From Fidelibacterota bacterium (GTDB lineage Bacteria > Fidelibacterota > Marinisomatia > SCGC-AAA003-L08 > GCA-2689995), in assembly GCA_014381925.1 (NCBI GenBank), contig JACNKR010000060.1, forward strand, positions 1-34,380: DNA of 34,380 bases. The letters are read 5' to 3'. Both the position numbers and the translations under genes were made by a program. The number at the start of each line of letters is the position of its first letter. Positions within the stretch are counted from its first letter, which is position 1. This document shows, piece after piece, positions 7,950 through 18,600 of the stretch. The notes below the pieces were generated by a model. That model saw only the letters and a program-made list of their open reading frames with translations, did no database searches and was not told the DNA's origin.

Positions 7950-10169
7950 TTAGTTACCGCTTAAAATTATTTGAACGATGGCTAGAATATCTGTTACATT
8001 CACACTGCCGTCTACATTCATATCAGCTGAACATGATTGATCTTCTGTTAATTCAATAATTCCAAGAATATTATTTACAACCGCAATAATATCAACAACA
8101 TTAATAACACCATCTAAATTTAAATCACCAGGAGGGCATGTAATCGCTGAATCAGCATCAATAATTGCATGAATCATCATATTACCAGTATAACCCATAT
8201 CACTAATCGGAGCCCAAGTTCCTGCGGGTCCTGATTTAGTTAATACAATGCTATTTTCTGAAGATGTATCAAATCCGAATGGACTTGAAGAGCTGAATTC
8301 CATAATTCCCATCCAAAAATCACCCGTTACAACTATATTTGGATCATCATCATTAATATTATAAGAATTCCATCCCATAACACCATTATTTACAATTCGG
8401 CTATAAATTTCTCCACCTGGCTCACCTTCAACATCTTCCCAAATTTTTATATGGAATGCTCCACCACTAGCCATTTGGTACCAATTATATCTTAAAACCA
8501 ATCCTGTAGCTGTAAATTTAACTGCAGTAAAATTCTGAGAACCAAAATTTAATCCATCTTCAGCAGTTCCATCATCATATCCAAGTTCAACTACAGTATC
8601 TGATTGAGGAATTACAGTTACATCATCTGAACGCGTACTTTCTTCACCGCTTGGATGTACCCATGAAATACTAAAACTATATTCAGAATTATTAGTTAAC
8701 CCAGTTGCATTATATGAATTTGTTGAAACACCAGTCCCTATAATTACATCATCTTGGAATACATTATAAGTTACACCAGCAATACTATCAACAGCATCCC
8801 ACGTTATTAATGCACTTGCATCCATTCCATCAGCTGTTAATCCTGTTGGAGCTGAATACATTGTATTTACATAGATTCCAAAATTATCTACCCATAGACC
8901 AGTTCCTTGACCAGGCGTTGGATTAAAATCATCATCATCATATCGAGTTTCAAACTTAAATCGAACTGTTTTACCTTGAAAATCAGATAAATCCATCATC
9001 ACATTACCATTAAATGCTAATCCTGGCTCATAAGTTTGCCATTCCATTGTCCCCGGTCTATCCACATCGCAATAATCGTAAAATACATCACTCCAACTAC
9101 CAAAACCAGAAGCCATCATACCTTGTTCTCCATCAGCATCATCAGAAAAAAGCTCCTCACCACCAATTGCTCTTACCAAAATATTATCTACTTGAAAACC
9201 TGATTCAGGATAAGTACCACCAGTACATTCAGGGTCTGAAGTTGCATAACATGGATCTGATAAAAATGCAAATCGAATGATTACATTTTGATTTGAATAA
9301 TCAGATAAATTAAATGTTTCATCATGCCAGTCAGATTCACTCGCCCAACCAGGTAAACAACCTAAACCATTCCATGCACCACCATAACCACAATCAAAAT
9401 CATAACCATTTGCAGAAACTAATGGGTTAAAAGTTTCACCACCATCATTAGAAATTAATACGGTAGCTTGATCCCAACCATCTAACTCAGGCCAATCTGC
9501 AACCGCACCCTGAGCACCTGCTGGCGACTCAATAAACCAATACATTTCAGCATCTAAAACTGCACCTTCTGCAGGTACAGCAATCTCTGGTGTATCTAAA
9601 TACTGAATCCAGCTATTTAAATAACCACCCACTTCTTCATCTCCTGCCCAATAGTTATTTGTACCATTGCCGGAATTAAAACTTGATGAATGCCAAACTG
9701 CAGAGATTTCTCTTACAGATACTCCATAGTAATCATCTAAATATCCGTTTGCATCTGCATCACCATCCCAATCAGGCATATCACATCTTAGATCAAATTT
9801 AAAATAAATATCATCCGTATCTGAAATTTCTGGAATTTCAATATCGGGTGATAACATATTCCAAAACGCTCTTGCTGAATCTTGAGCTGTACCCTCTGCA
9901 TCTGTTGATGCATCATTTGGAGAATTAAAACTATGTACTGGTGAACTTGAATTCTGATCACTATGATTCCAACCACCATCTGGAATCCAATCTTCAACAT
10001 CACCCTCAAAATCTCTAAAATAAACACTCGTCTCGTATCTACTTGTGTTTATTGCCGGGCTTGTTTGTTCTATTCCTAAAGCCCTAGCCGATAATTTATT
10101 CGTCTTTTTCACTTTTGCGGGTAATAATCCCAACAAAGGCATTAATGCAAATAAAAGTATTTTTTTCAT
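7950..10169 (-). CDS. Secreted jelly-roll/Fn3 protein ending in a dockerin (no T9SS sorting domain)
   Basis: 739 residues. Signal peptide at 1-18. Residues about 190-335 and 340-435 look like MAM/jelly-roll modules of the kind beside immune-inhibitor-A-type peptidases; each ends in a V-D-N-[IF] strand. A fibronectin type III domain follows at about 440-520 and an unnamed beta-domain at 525-672. The C-terminus (680-737) is a type I dockerin: G-D-L-N-L-D-G-V-I-N-V-V-D-I-I and A-D-M-N-V-D-G-S-V-N-V-T-D-I-L. The protein ends two residues after it. Unlike its neighbours it has no P-N-P-F-N-P domain, so it may reach the surface by docking to a cohesin-like partner, or leave the cell another way. 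AGGAG at 10175-10179 lies 5 nt upstream of the ATG. No peptidase or glycosidase motif is visible, so it is more likely a binding or scaffold protein. Confidence 0.94.
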   Translation of the reverse strand: MKKILLFALMPLLGLLPAKVKKTNKLSARALGIEQTSPAINTSRYETSVYFRDFEGDVEDWIPDGGWNHSDQNSSSPVHSFNSPNDASTDAEGTAQDSARAFWNMLSPDIEIPEISDTDDIYFKFDLRCDMPDWDGDADANGYLDDYYGVSVREISAVWHSSSFNSGNGTNNYWAGDEEVGGYLNSWIQYLDTPEIAVPAEGAVLDAEMYWFIESPAGAQGAVADWPELDGWDQATVLISNDGGETFNPLVSANGYDFDCGYGGAWNGLGCLPGWASESDWHDETFNLSDYSNQNVIIRFAFLSDPCYATSDPECTGGTYPESGFQVDNILVRAIGGEELFSDDADGEQGMMASGFGSWSDVFYDYCDVDRPGTMEWQTYEPGLAFNGNVMMDLSDFQGKTVRFKFETRYDDDDFNPTPGQGTGLWVDNFGIYVNTMYSAPTGLTADGMDASALITWDAVDSIAGVTYNVFQDDVIIGTGVSTNSYNATGLTNNSEYSFSISWVHPSGEESTRSDDVTVIPQSDTVVELGYDDGTAEDGLNFGSQNFTAVKFTATGLVLRYNWYQMASGGAFHIKIWEDVEGEPGGEIYSRIVNNGVMGWNSYNINDDDPNIVVTGDFWMGIMEFSSSSPFGFDTSSENSIVLTKSGPAGTWAPISDMGYTGNMMIHAIIDADSAITCPPGDLNLDGVINVVDIIAVVNNILGIIELTEDQSCSADMNVDGSVNVTDILAIVQIILSGN

Positions 10170-10191
10170 ACTAACTCCTTTTTATTTTATT

Positions 10192-11217
10192 TTAAAATTT
10201 AAAATTCATACCAAATTGATGAGTAGAATTTAAATCACCATAATTAACAAATGCATAATCCAAATTAAGAATTATACCTGATAAATTTAATTTGACACCC
10301 GAACCTAAAGCTAAACCTGCTGTATCATGATTAATATGATACCCTGTTCTTACAAATACTAATTGATTCCATGCATATTCTAAACCAATGTTACCCATTA
10401 ATAAATTATCAACTGGGTCAACACCATCTAATGCAAATGTAAGTTTATGAATAGAATCTTTAATATAATAACTATCTTTTCCAATAATATCTGTTTTAAT
10501 TCCCATTCTAAATATTAATGGAAGTGGCCATGTTTTTGTGACTGACTGCTCAGGTGCATCTGTAATTTCATTTTTACCAATTTCCAATGCATCACCATGA
10601 TATTGTAATTCAGGTCCAAAATTAGAAACAGACATTCCTAAAATCATCCCCCATAACCCCGTATCAAATATTGATCCAATATCAATAGCGATTGCTTGTG
10701 CTCCTGCAGCAACATTTACATAGGATTCTCTTACATATTTCATAGTTACACCTAAATTCAATCGATCTGTCATTCTTCTTGCGTAGGTTATACTTAATGC
10801 AAAATCATAGAGTCTAAAAAATCCACCAGTACCATCTGAATCTTCAGTTGTGGTTTCTTCCATTTCACCAGAATCTAAAAACATTAGATGTCCACCAATA
10901 TAATCACTTGGTGTAACTTTTTGAGCAAATGCAATAATATGATGATTAATATCAACTGAATATAGACTTGCTTTACTTAAGTACGCATCACTTCTTGTAA
11001 TTGATGATATACTTGCAGGATTATATGGAATTGCCTCAACACCTTGTCCTGCGGCAACTTGTGCTCCAGCCATCCCTATTGCTCTAATTCCTGTTTCTAA
11101 TTTTAAAAAATTAAATCCAGCTGTCGCTTCCTTAGTAACCGTATCAGGTTGGTCAGGATTACCAGCTAACGCAAAGCTAATTAATAAAATAAAATTTAAT
11201 TTTAACATATTTTTCAT
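10192..11217 (-). CDS. PorV/PorQ-family outer-membrane barrel protein
   Basis: 341 residues. Signal peptide at about 1-19, cleaved after A-L-A. The mature N-terminus matches the PorV/PorQ family pattern: F-L-K-L-E-T-G-I-R-A-I-G-M-A-G-A (37-52), then Y-N-P-A (65-68). The rest is alternating beta-strands ending in F-K-F, as in FadL-like barrels. In characterised T9SS, PorV binds cargo C-terminal domains and carries them from the translocon to the attachment complex; PorQ is related. Here the gene starts 9 nt after the 1471-residue exoprotein, so it may be a shuttle dedicated to that cargo. I cannot tell PorV from PorQ or a paralogue, so I give no symbol. An AGGG overlapping the upstream stop codon may serve as ribosome-binding site. 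Confidence 0.9.
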   Translation of the reverse strand: MKNMLKLNFILLISFALAGNPDQPDTVTKEATAGFNFLKLETGIRAIGMAGAQVAAGQGVEAIPYNPASISSITRSDAYLSKASLYSVDINHHIIAFAQKVTPSDYIGGHLMFLDSGEMEETTTEDSDGTGGFFRLYDFALSITYARRMTDRLNLGVTMKYVRESYVNVAAGAQAIAIDIGSIFDTGLWGMILGMSVSNFGPELQYHGDALEIGKNEITDAPEQSVTKTWPLPLIFRMGIKTDIIGKDSYYIKDSIHKLTFALDGVDPVDNLLMGNIGLEYAWNQLVFVRTGYHINHDTAGLALGSGVKLNLSGIILNLDYAFVNYGDLNSTHQFGMNFKF

Positions 11218-11226
11218 TTATAATCC

Positions 11227-14200
11227 CTATCTGATAACAGCAAATTTACTGATATGTTTTTTACCTTGAGCTTCTACAGTATAAACGTAAAGCCCTGGCG
11301 CTATTTCTTGATTATTTGAAGTTCGTAAATCCCAAAATTCTGAAGAAGTAAAAGAATCATTATGTTCTAATGTTCTAATTTGCTCTCCGGTTAATGTATA
11401 AATTTTAATTGTGCATTTTTCAGGAAGTTTTGTAAAAGCCATTCGTTTAGATTGTTTTGTTTCATCCATTCCTGATTGCACGATATATGGATTTGGTACC
11501 ACTTTTATTTTTTCTAAATCTGATTGCTTTACATTTCTTGAACTTGCAAATTGTGACATATCCAACAACCATGAATCACCATCAAGATATGCTTTTGCAG
11601 TTTCAATTGAAATTTTATCACCAGCTTTCCAAGGCTCTTCAACGATTCCATCCGCAGGTATACAACACGGACTATCATATGGACATTGAGGATGACTATT
11701 CGGTAATAAGAATAAATCTAAATTAAACTTATATGTCTTATATGCAAACTGAGAACATTCTTCATTTTGATGATAATAAAATGCTGTATCTGTAACCCCA
11801 ACTTCAAAGAAAGAGATTTCTTCACCTCTAATATATTCTGTATTTGCTGAAACTAAAATAACGTCATTTCCTGTAGTTGTATTTTTAACTTTAAATGGAA
11901 ATTCCCATGATTGTAAATTTAACTCTGACTCACAAATTGCAGCTTGCCCCACAATTTCTGATCCAACATCAGTTTCAATTGTAAAATTTTCCCAAGGACC
12001 TGTAGCTGAATATGCAGGTGATGTTTCTCCAAAATGTATCTCATAATCATAAAACTTTTCTATTTTATTATATGTTGTTAATTTTACATTAATACATTCG
12101 TCTTCATTTGTAATATCTAAATCTATATTTGAAATTTTATTTTGTTCAGGGAATTCAAAATTACTATAGGGATTGCCAAATTTCACCATTAACCCATTAT
12201 GGAAATCAGACCAATTTTCATCATAATCCATATTCCCTTTATTTTCAATTTGATGATTTATTAATAAATACCGTGGTTGTGAAAATTGAATTTCCCCATA
12301 AGTTTCATCAATATTATTAATAATAGTTTCTGGATATACTAAAATAGAATCAGCACCAGATAAAAGAGGATTACCCAATTCATCTGTAATTTTTGTAGTA
12401 TCTACAGAATTATCATCAAGTGTATCTAATAATAATTGATATTTAAAAATAGAGTTATTTTGTATATCAACCGGTAAATATGTTCCGCCTTCATTTTCAA
12501 CTTCATAAACAAATAATGCGGGGTCTTTTAAATTTAAATTTTGATATGATTTTGCATCGTTATCAGCAGATATTGTATATAAAAATAAATTATCATTTAA
12601 ACCTCCATCGGCTTCATAAGCATGATTTTCTTCATTTACAATGATATAAACTCTCTCACCATTACCAAAAGCATCAAGTGATGAAAATGGGCCTTCACCA
12701 TTTTCAGGTTCAGGATATTCAACATTAATTGGTTTAAAGCCAGGTGTTACCTCTACATAATTTTTATCTCTATAACTCGTTCCTTTAGATGATTCAAGAC
12801 TCATTAATCCATGAGGACTTGCCCAATGATTCGGATTAGTTCCTGTATTATAAACAGTGTCAGCAACATAAAACCCAAACTGAATGGTGTCCATGGTTAT
12901 ATCATACTCAATAATATGATCCAAATATTGAACTAAGGTATCACAAGTCGTACAATTAAAATTAGGTAATGAAGAACACCAGCTATTTGAATTTGATATA
13001 TTACCACCAGCATCACTTAACCACGTATTAGATTCAATTCCATAAAAGTTCAGATAACAATCAATAGAGTCAACAACAAGCTCATCAAATTCACTTAAAA
13101 TAGTTGTATCTACTAATACAGTATCAGTTTCAAAGCTCCAATTTACTTCATAATCAGCACTTACTCCCATATCATAAGAAGTGACTGCATAAGTATATTG
13201 AATTCCATCATCCACATCCTCATCAATAAACGAATGAACAATACCACTATTTGAACCTAAATCAAACCAAGGTGCTAACGGATCAGGGCCACTTATTTCT
13301 TCACCAAATTTATCTTGATCCTCAAAATCAGTTAAATCATATTGAGCAATTGGTCTCCATCCAACATGAATTCCTTCATTATCAAAAATCATATCAAACG
13401 CGTCATCACCCCATGTATCACCACCATCTTTACTTTTATAAATACGATACCCTTCAAAATCTGGGTAATCCGTAATTCTATCCTTTGAATGTTCTGCAGA
13501 ATCATCCCAATATAATGTTATTTTTTCATGTTCAGTCACCGCATAAACTTCAGGTGTAGCAGGAGGTGAAAATCCTTGATAAGACTCATCATACATTAGC
13601 TGAGCCATTGTTGCGTTATTTCGTAGATCTTCTAAATTTTGCCCCATAATTACAGCAAAAGAAAAAAAGATTTCCTCCCCAACTTCTAAATCAAACGGTC
13701 CACAACTCATCATTAATACGCAATCTAATCCCTCATCATACTTTGCTAATAAACCATCCATTGAGTCAAAATGTGGATTTAAAAAATCATGATCATCAAC
13801 GTCCATATCAGCCGTATGAAAATAATTATCCATTTCTTCATTTGTTAAATTTGTTGTATCACCAGTCATTAACTTAAATTGAATTTCTTCTTTATTCTTA
13901 GAAACTGGGCAGCCTTCTGAACCAGCATAACAACCAGAAGAATTACTTTCTGCTGAAACAACGCCTGGACGAGCATACCAATCAAAATGATGCCAATCCG
14001 TCATTCCTAATGTATCACCAGGAAAAATATCAGGATTATTATCACCGTCTAAATCAACATATCCAGAAGACAAAGGCGTATCTAATAATTTTACAGCAGA
14101 AAAAGCTAAATTAGTTGCACCTGAACTATTATCATCTAAATCATAAATATAAGCAAATCTAAAATCTTTATCAAATCCCATCATATCATCATCATTAGTT

Positions 14201-15642
14201 CTTCCGCCATAGCTACCGTCCGCATTTGCACTATATGAATCAACATCAAAATAAAAACCAACTGATGCATTTTTATAATTAAATCCTGCACCATCATTAA
14301 TTTTACTTCCATCAGGCATCGTCATTCCTTCATGAAAAACACCATTTTCATCAACATAATCACCACTTTCATTTCTAACTTTTACCGTAACAAATGCTAC
14401 ATCCTCAGCAAATGCAACTCCATAAGAATGCGCCATTGCTTTTACTTTAATACCCATAGGATAACCCATATTTTCATATTCGGTTCCTAATTCTACGGGA
14501 TTTCCTCGGTGAGCCCATCGATCATCAAATTCCATATATACATCTTCATCGGAAATAAAAGTACCAACTGTTGCTGTTGCACCTGCTCCATCAAGCCCAC
14601 CATCAGAACCTTCTTGTGTAACTTCAGCGTACCACCCTGGCCAATTTGGTTGACCCGTTTCTACATTTGTCGGCCATGTTTCAGGCAAAGTACTTGTTGC
14701 AAGCATAGGGTATGTATCATCTGGACTTGTATATTCACCTCCATAAATATCTCCAGAAGTAACATTACTTCCATGTGTCGTTCCTCTTGCACCCCATGTC
14801 GGTTGCCAATCTGTAAAGTCTTCACCTTTAAACCATGATTCTGCAACATTAGCCCCGTAATAAGCATATTCGTCATCTGCTGTCCAAGGATCACCATCAG
14901 TACCATATTCATATTCATCTTTATAAGGTGATGTTAATTCTCGTTTTTTAAATGCAGGTCTTTTAGCCCAGGGATAAATAAATCCGACTTTTGATGATGA
15001 TAAATTTAAATCTTCATCTTCATCAACAGAAATATATAATGCTTGCTCTTCTGGGCAGATTACCCATTGATGTGAACCGTTGAACAAATTACCAGATGTT
15101 ATATCAGACTCAAAACAATTCTCTGCAAGTGGGGTAAATACAGGAGTTTCATTTTCAGTGCTTAAATCAAATAATACACCTTCAAAATTTGTAACAGAAC
15201 CGTCAATCCATAAATCATATGCTAATGAAGATTTATAAACATTGTAAAGATTTCCACCTACAATTGCTGAAGATACGATGTACCAATCAGTTGTTATATC
15301 TGAAAAAGGATTATTTGTTAATTGATGAGCATAATGAGTTCCAGGAACGCCAAATAAAAATCCAAGTGCTGGAAAATATTGATAATCACCCCATAAACCA
15401 CTTGGATTATGATCCCAATCAATAAAAGTACCATAATTCCCAATAGCAGATTGGAATTTACCTTTCGTTAAATACCCTCTGGCTCTATCAAATAATGGGT
15501 CAGAAGGTTTACTACCTGTAGCATTTAATGGTATATTAATATCAGGTTCTTGCGTGTTTTCTTCATTTGAGTTTATATCAGCAGAATAAAGACTACCAAT
15601 TGAAAATAAAGAAATAAGTAAAATGTAAAATGTTTTTTTCAT
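11227..15642 (-). CDS. Large secreted protein with variant (V-P-N-P-Y) T9SS sorting domain, paired with PorV-like barrel
   Basis: 1471 residues with signal peptide MKKTFYILLISLFSIGSLYS. The first 690 residues are rich in D, Y, W and G and match no fold I recognise. At about 690-820 lies a fibronectin type III-like module (P-A-T-P-E-V-Y-A-V, then G-Y-R-I-Y-K-S). The region after it is again unassigned. The C-terminus (about 1376-1471) is a FlgD-like domain of a second type: V-V-P-N-P-Y, then C-T-I-K-I-Y-T-L-T-G-E, A-P-G-L-Y-V-Y, and the end K-F-A-V-I-R. This form is common in FCB lineages outside Bacteroidetes proper and differs from the Y-P-N-P-F-N-P type elsewhere in the window. The gene starts 9 nt after the TonB receptor and ends 9 nt before the PorV-like gene, with no ribosome-binding site seen. 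It is probably the exported partner of the receptor; its function is unknown. Confidence 0.93.
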   Translation of the reverse strand: MKKTFYILLISLFSIGSLYSADINSNEENTQEPDINIPLNATGSKPSDPLFDRARGYLTKGKFQSAIGNYGTFIDWDHNPSGLWGDYQYFPALGFLFGVPGTHYAHQLTNNPFSDITTDWYIVSSAIVGGNLYNVYKSSLAYDLWIDGSVTNFEGVLFDLSTENETPVFTPLAENCFESDITSGNLFNGSHQWVICPEEQALYISVDEDEDLNLSSSKVGFIYPWAKRPAFKKRELTSPYKDEYEYGTDGDPWTADDEYAYYGANVAESWFKGEDFTDWQPTWGARGTTHGSNVTSGDIYGGEYTSPDDTYPMLATSTLPETWPTNVETGQPNWPGWYAEVTQEGSDGGLDGAGATATVGTFISDEDVYMEFDDRWAHRGNPVELGTEYENMGYPMGIKVKAMAHSYGVAFAEDVAFVTVKVRNESGDYVDENGVFHEGMTMPDGSKINDGAGFNYKNASVGFYFDVDSYSANADGSYGGRTNDDDMMGFDKDFRFAYIYDLDDNSSGATNLAFSAVKLLDTPLSSGYVDLDGDNNPDIFPGDTLGMTDWHHFDWYARPGVVSAESNSSGCYAGSEGCPVSKNKEEIQFKLMTGDTTNLTNEEMDNYFHTADMDVDDHDFLNPHFDSMDGLLAKYDEGLDCVLMMSCGPFDLEVGEEIFFSFAVIMGQNLEDLRNNATMAQLMYDESYQGFSPPATPEVYAVTEHEKITLYWDDSAEHSKDRITDYPDFEGYRIYKSKDGGDTWGDDAFDMIFDNEGIHVGWRPIAQYDLTDFEDQDKFGEEISGPDPLAPWFDLGSNSGIVHSFIDEDVDDGIQYTYAVTSYDMGVSADYEVNWSFETDTVLVDTTILSEFDELVVDSIDCYLNFYGIESNTWLSDAGGNISNSNSWCSSLPNFNCTTCDTLVQYLDHIIEYDITMDTIQFGFYVADTVYNTGTNPNHWASPHGLMSLESSKGTSYRDKNYVEVTPGFKPINVEYPEPENGEGPFSSLDAFGNGERVYIIVNEENHAYEADGGLNDNLFLYTISADNDAKSYQNLNLKDPALFVYEVENEGGTYLPVDIQNNSIFKYQLLLDTLDDNSVDTTKITDELGNPLLSGADSILVYPETIINNIDETYGEIQFSQPRYLLINHQIENKGNMDYDENWSDFHNGLMVKFGNPYSNFEFPEQNKISNIDLDITNEDECINVKLTTYNKIEKFYDYEIHFGETSPAYSATGPWENFTIETDVGSEIVGQAAICESELNLQSWEFPFKVKNTTTGNDVILVSANTEYIRGEEISFFEVGVTDTAFYYHQNEECSQFAYKTYKFNLDLFLLPNSHPQCPYDSPCCIPADGIVEEPWKAGDKISIETAKAYLDGDSWLLDMSQFASSRNVKQSDLEKIKVVPNPYIVQSGMDETKQSKRMAFTKLPEKCTIKIYTLTGEQIRTLEHNDSFTSSEFWDLRTSNNQEIAPGLYVYTVEAQGKKHISKFAVIR

Positions 15643-15651
15643 ATTATTCTA

Positions 15652-18600
15652 TTAATTAAATTCTATTTTAACATGGAAATTGATTTGCCTTTGAGGAAAA
15701 ATCCTCCATGGTGTGTCATAAAAAGAGTTAGATAATGTTCCACCATCTTCTGGTAATCCTACATTTTTCAGACTCTGAGGGCCAGGGTCAAGTGGATCAC
15801 CTGTTGTATAATAAATATCTAATGCATTTGGTATATTCAACAAATTATAAATGGAGGCACCCAATGATAACCTTGTCTTTCCGAAAGAAATATACTTTGA
15901 AAAAGTAACATTCATATCTTTATAAGACGGAGATCGTTCTGAATTCTTTGCACCTTCTTCAGATTGATTTCCTGAATAAATAATAGGTGTATAAGGGTAA
16001 CCAGACTGATAAAAACTAGTTAAACCCATACGAATTCCATAAGGTAGAACCGTATATAATGTCATTGCAATATCATGTGTTCTATCATAAGATTGCAGAT
16101 ATTCTTGTGTTGGTGCAGGTTCACCTGTAGTGACTTTTGAATATGCTTCCCAATCATAAGATCTGTTTGCTTTTGCAATTGAATACGTATATTGAATCAT
16201 TGTATTAATCATTCTTCCTCGCTGTTCAAGATTAATATCAATTCCTTTAGCAGAACCATAATCATAATTTCGAAATACATTATAACTATATACTCCAAAA
16301 TTCTTTTTCTCTGTAGTTAACATCTGATCCATATCTTTTGCCCAACCAATAACTGAATATGCAAAATTTCGTCCTACCTGAACATTTACACCAAATTCAT
16401 AAATAACAGACCTACTCGCCGTCATCGCCGCATTACCAACTAATGGAAGAGATTGTTCAAATATTGCTGTCGGGTCTTCTAGCTGGCCTGTATTAATAAA
16501 TACATTTCGATAAATTGGATTTTGATAATAAACCCCATAATTAAATGTAAAATTAGATTTATCAGTAATAACATGGCTAAACCCTAATCGAGGACTAATT
16601 TTATAAAGAAATGATGTATTTGTAAATAAAACATTTGCTTTTGAATTAAATGAATCATCTAATAATGGCTCAGTTAAATTTTCAATATAGTTACCATAAG
16701 AATCAACATCTCTAACACCATTACTTTCGCCTGAATCTCCTGTATTTGCGACACCATCTAATCCATAATCATTAAAAGCATCCTGATCCCATTTACCATC
16801 AGTATCAGCATCTAAATAAAAATAAGGAGTATAAGGAGAAATATTTCCATAAGGATCTGCCCATAAACGTGTATTATAATTTACCATATCAACACGAACA
16901 CCCGCATTTATCACCATCCAAGGTACTTCTATAGTATTATTTATATAAAATGAAATCTCTTGAGGTTCTCTACCTCTATCAAAAGTATTATTATTATTTA
17001 AATCAAAGTATTCTTCACCGACATCCCATAACCCATTATCTTCACCTGTATCAGGATATACTAACATATTCCCAGAAGACCTTACTTCATAAATTTCATT
17101 ATCACTTAATCCGTCACCATCACTATCTAATTCTTCTTGAACCATCCATTCATCTGGTGTGATGCCAAAAATTTCAACCCATTCATTTATTGTATAATCT
17201 TGGGCTAATAAATTATCGGCTCCAAAATCTTTATAATCTTCTGAAAAATCTTCAACTATTGGTCTTGCTCTATATGGAGCTTGAACCTCATAATACTCAA
17301 TTAAATGTGATTTATAACTAATACCTAATCGAGCTTTCCATTTATCTGTAATTTGAGATGTAATATCAAATTTTAATTCATTCGTAAATGTTGTTGATTC
17401 ATTATAATAATAGTCACTTCCACCAAATGCTTTAAATTCATTCCATCCGAAGTAATAAAGACTATCATAATTTTCAAATACAAAATCATTATAAGATTCA
17501 ATATCTAAACTTCCGCCCTCATCCATAAATTGATACGTATCATACATCAAATTATCACGATGAAATGATCTATCAAAAAATTGGCTATAATTTACATACA
17601 TTTCAGGAGTCAACCATGTAGAACCATCTCTATTTATTGCTTCTTTTAATAAGATAGGCTCATCCCACTCACCATCACCAAATGAGTTTGTAATATTTCC
17701 TTCACCATTAAAACATTCATAGTTATTTATACTCGAATTATAATAACACTCCATACAAATAATACTACCTACTTCATTTACACCACAATCAGTAAATGAT
17801 TCGCCTTGATCAAAAATTCCATCACCATTGTCATCATCCCAATCTTCTGTTGCGGACCAATCATAATTACCAATAACAGGTGCACCTAAATACCATCCAC
17901 TTTTATCATCTTGCTTTGGATAAATAATATTTCCTTGATCTACTTCATGTGGAATTATTTCAGCATCATACGGATCTGAATATGGTCTATTTCCTGCTGA
18001 ATGACTCCATTCAAACCAATCAGGGTAACCATCGCCATCACTATCTGCCCATCTTACACCTTGAAATTGCTCTTGTCTAAAATGTGATAATCTTAAGTTA
18101 TAAAATGTTCTTGGGCTTATTGAATGATTAAACTCAAAATAAAACCGTTTAGTATCTCTAAATAGTTCATTTTGTCCTTCATTCCAATATTGATATGTAG
18201 GATCAAATCGTTTTCGCTGTGCATTTACCTGCCAATATGAAAAATTTGTTCGAATACTGTTGGTTGGATTATAAGTTAACTTTGTAAAGATATCATTAAT
18301 ATTCTCAAATCCAAAAACTTGTAGCCCAGAGTTTGAATCAAAAGGTTGAATCATATTATCACGATTAGTTCTATTTCCTGGATCATTTTTCTTAAATATT
18401 AAATCATCAAAATTAAGGACTTGATAATTTGAACTCGTCATTTGACCTGAAACCCAATAATGTAATTTACCCGCGGTCTCAGGAATTGGTACTTTTCCAC
18501 CTAAACCAAAATTATAATCATTGTACTCTTTTGCTTTATCATATGCACTACCAAATGCACTTGTTGCATATTTAAACTTTAGTGATATTTCATCGCCACC

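Noticed and set aside
14509-14838. Cys-rich 109-codon plus-strand ORF
   Set aside because: It is antisense to the 1471-residue gene, and the Cys and Thr arise from the complement of its codons. No support as a gene.
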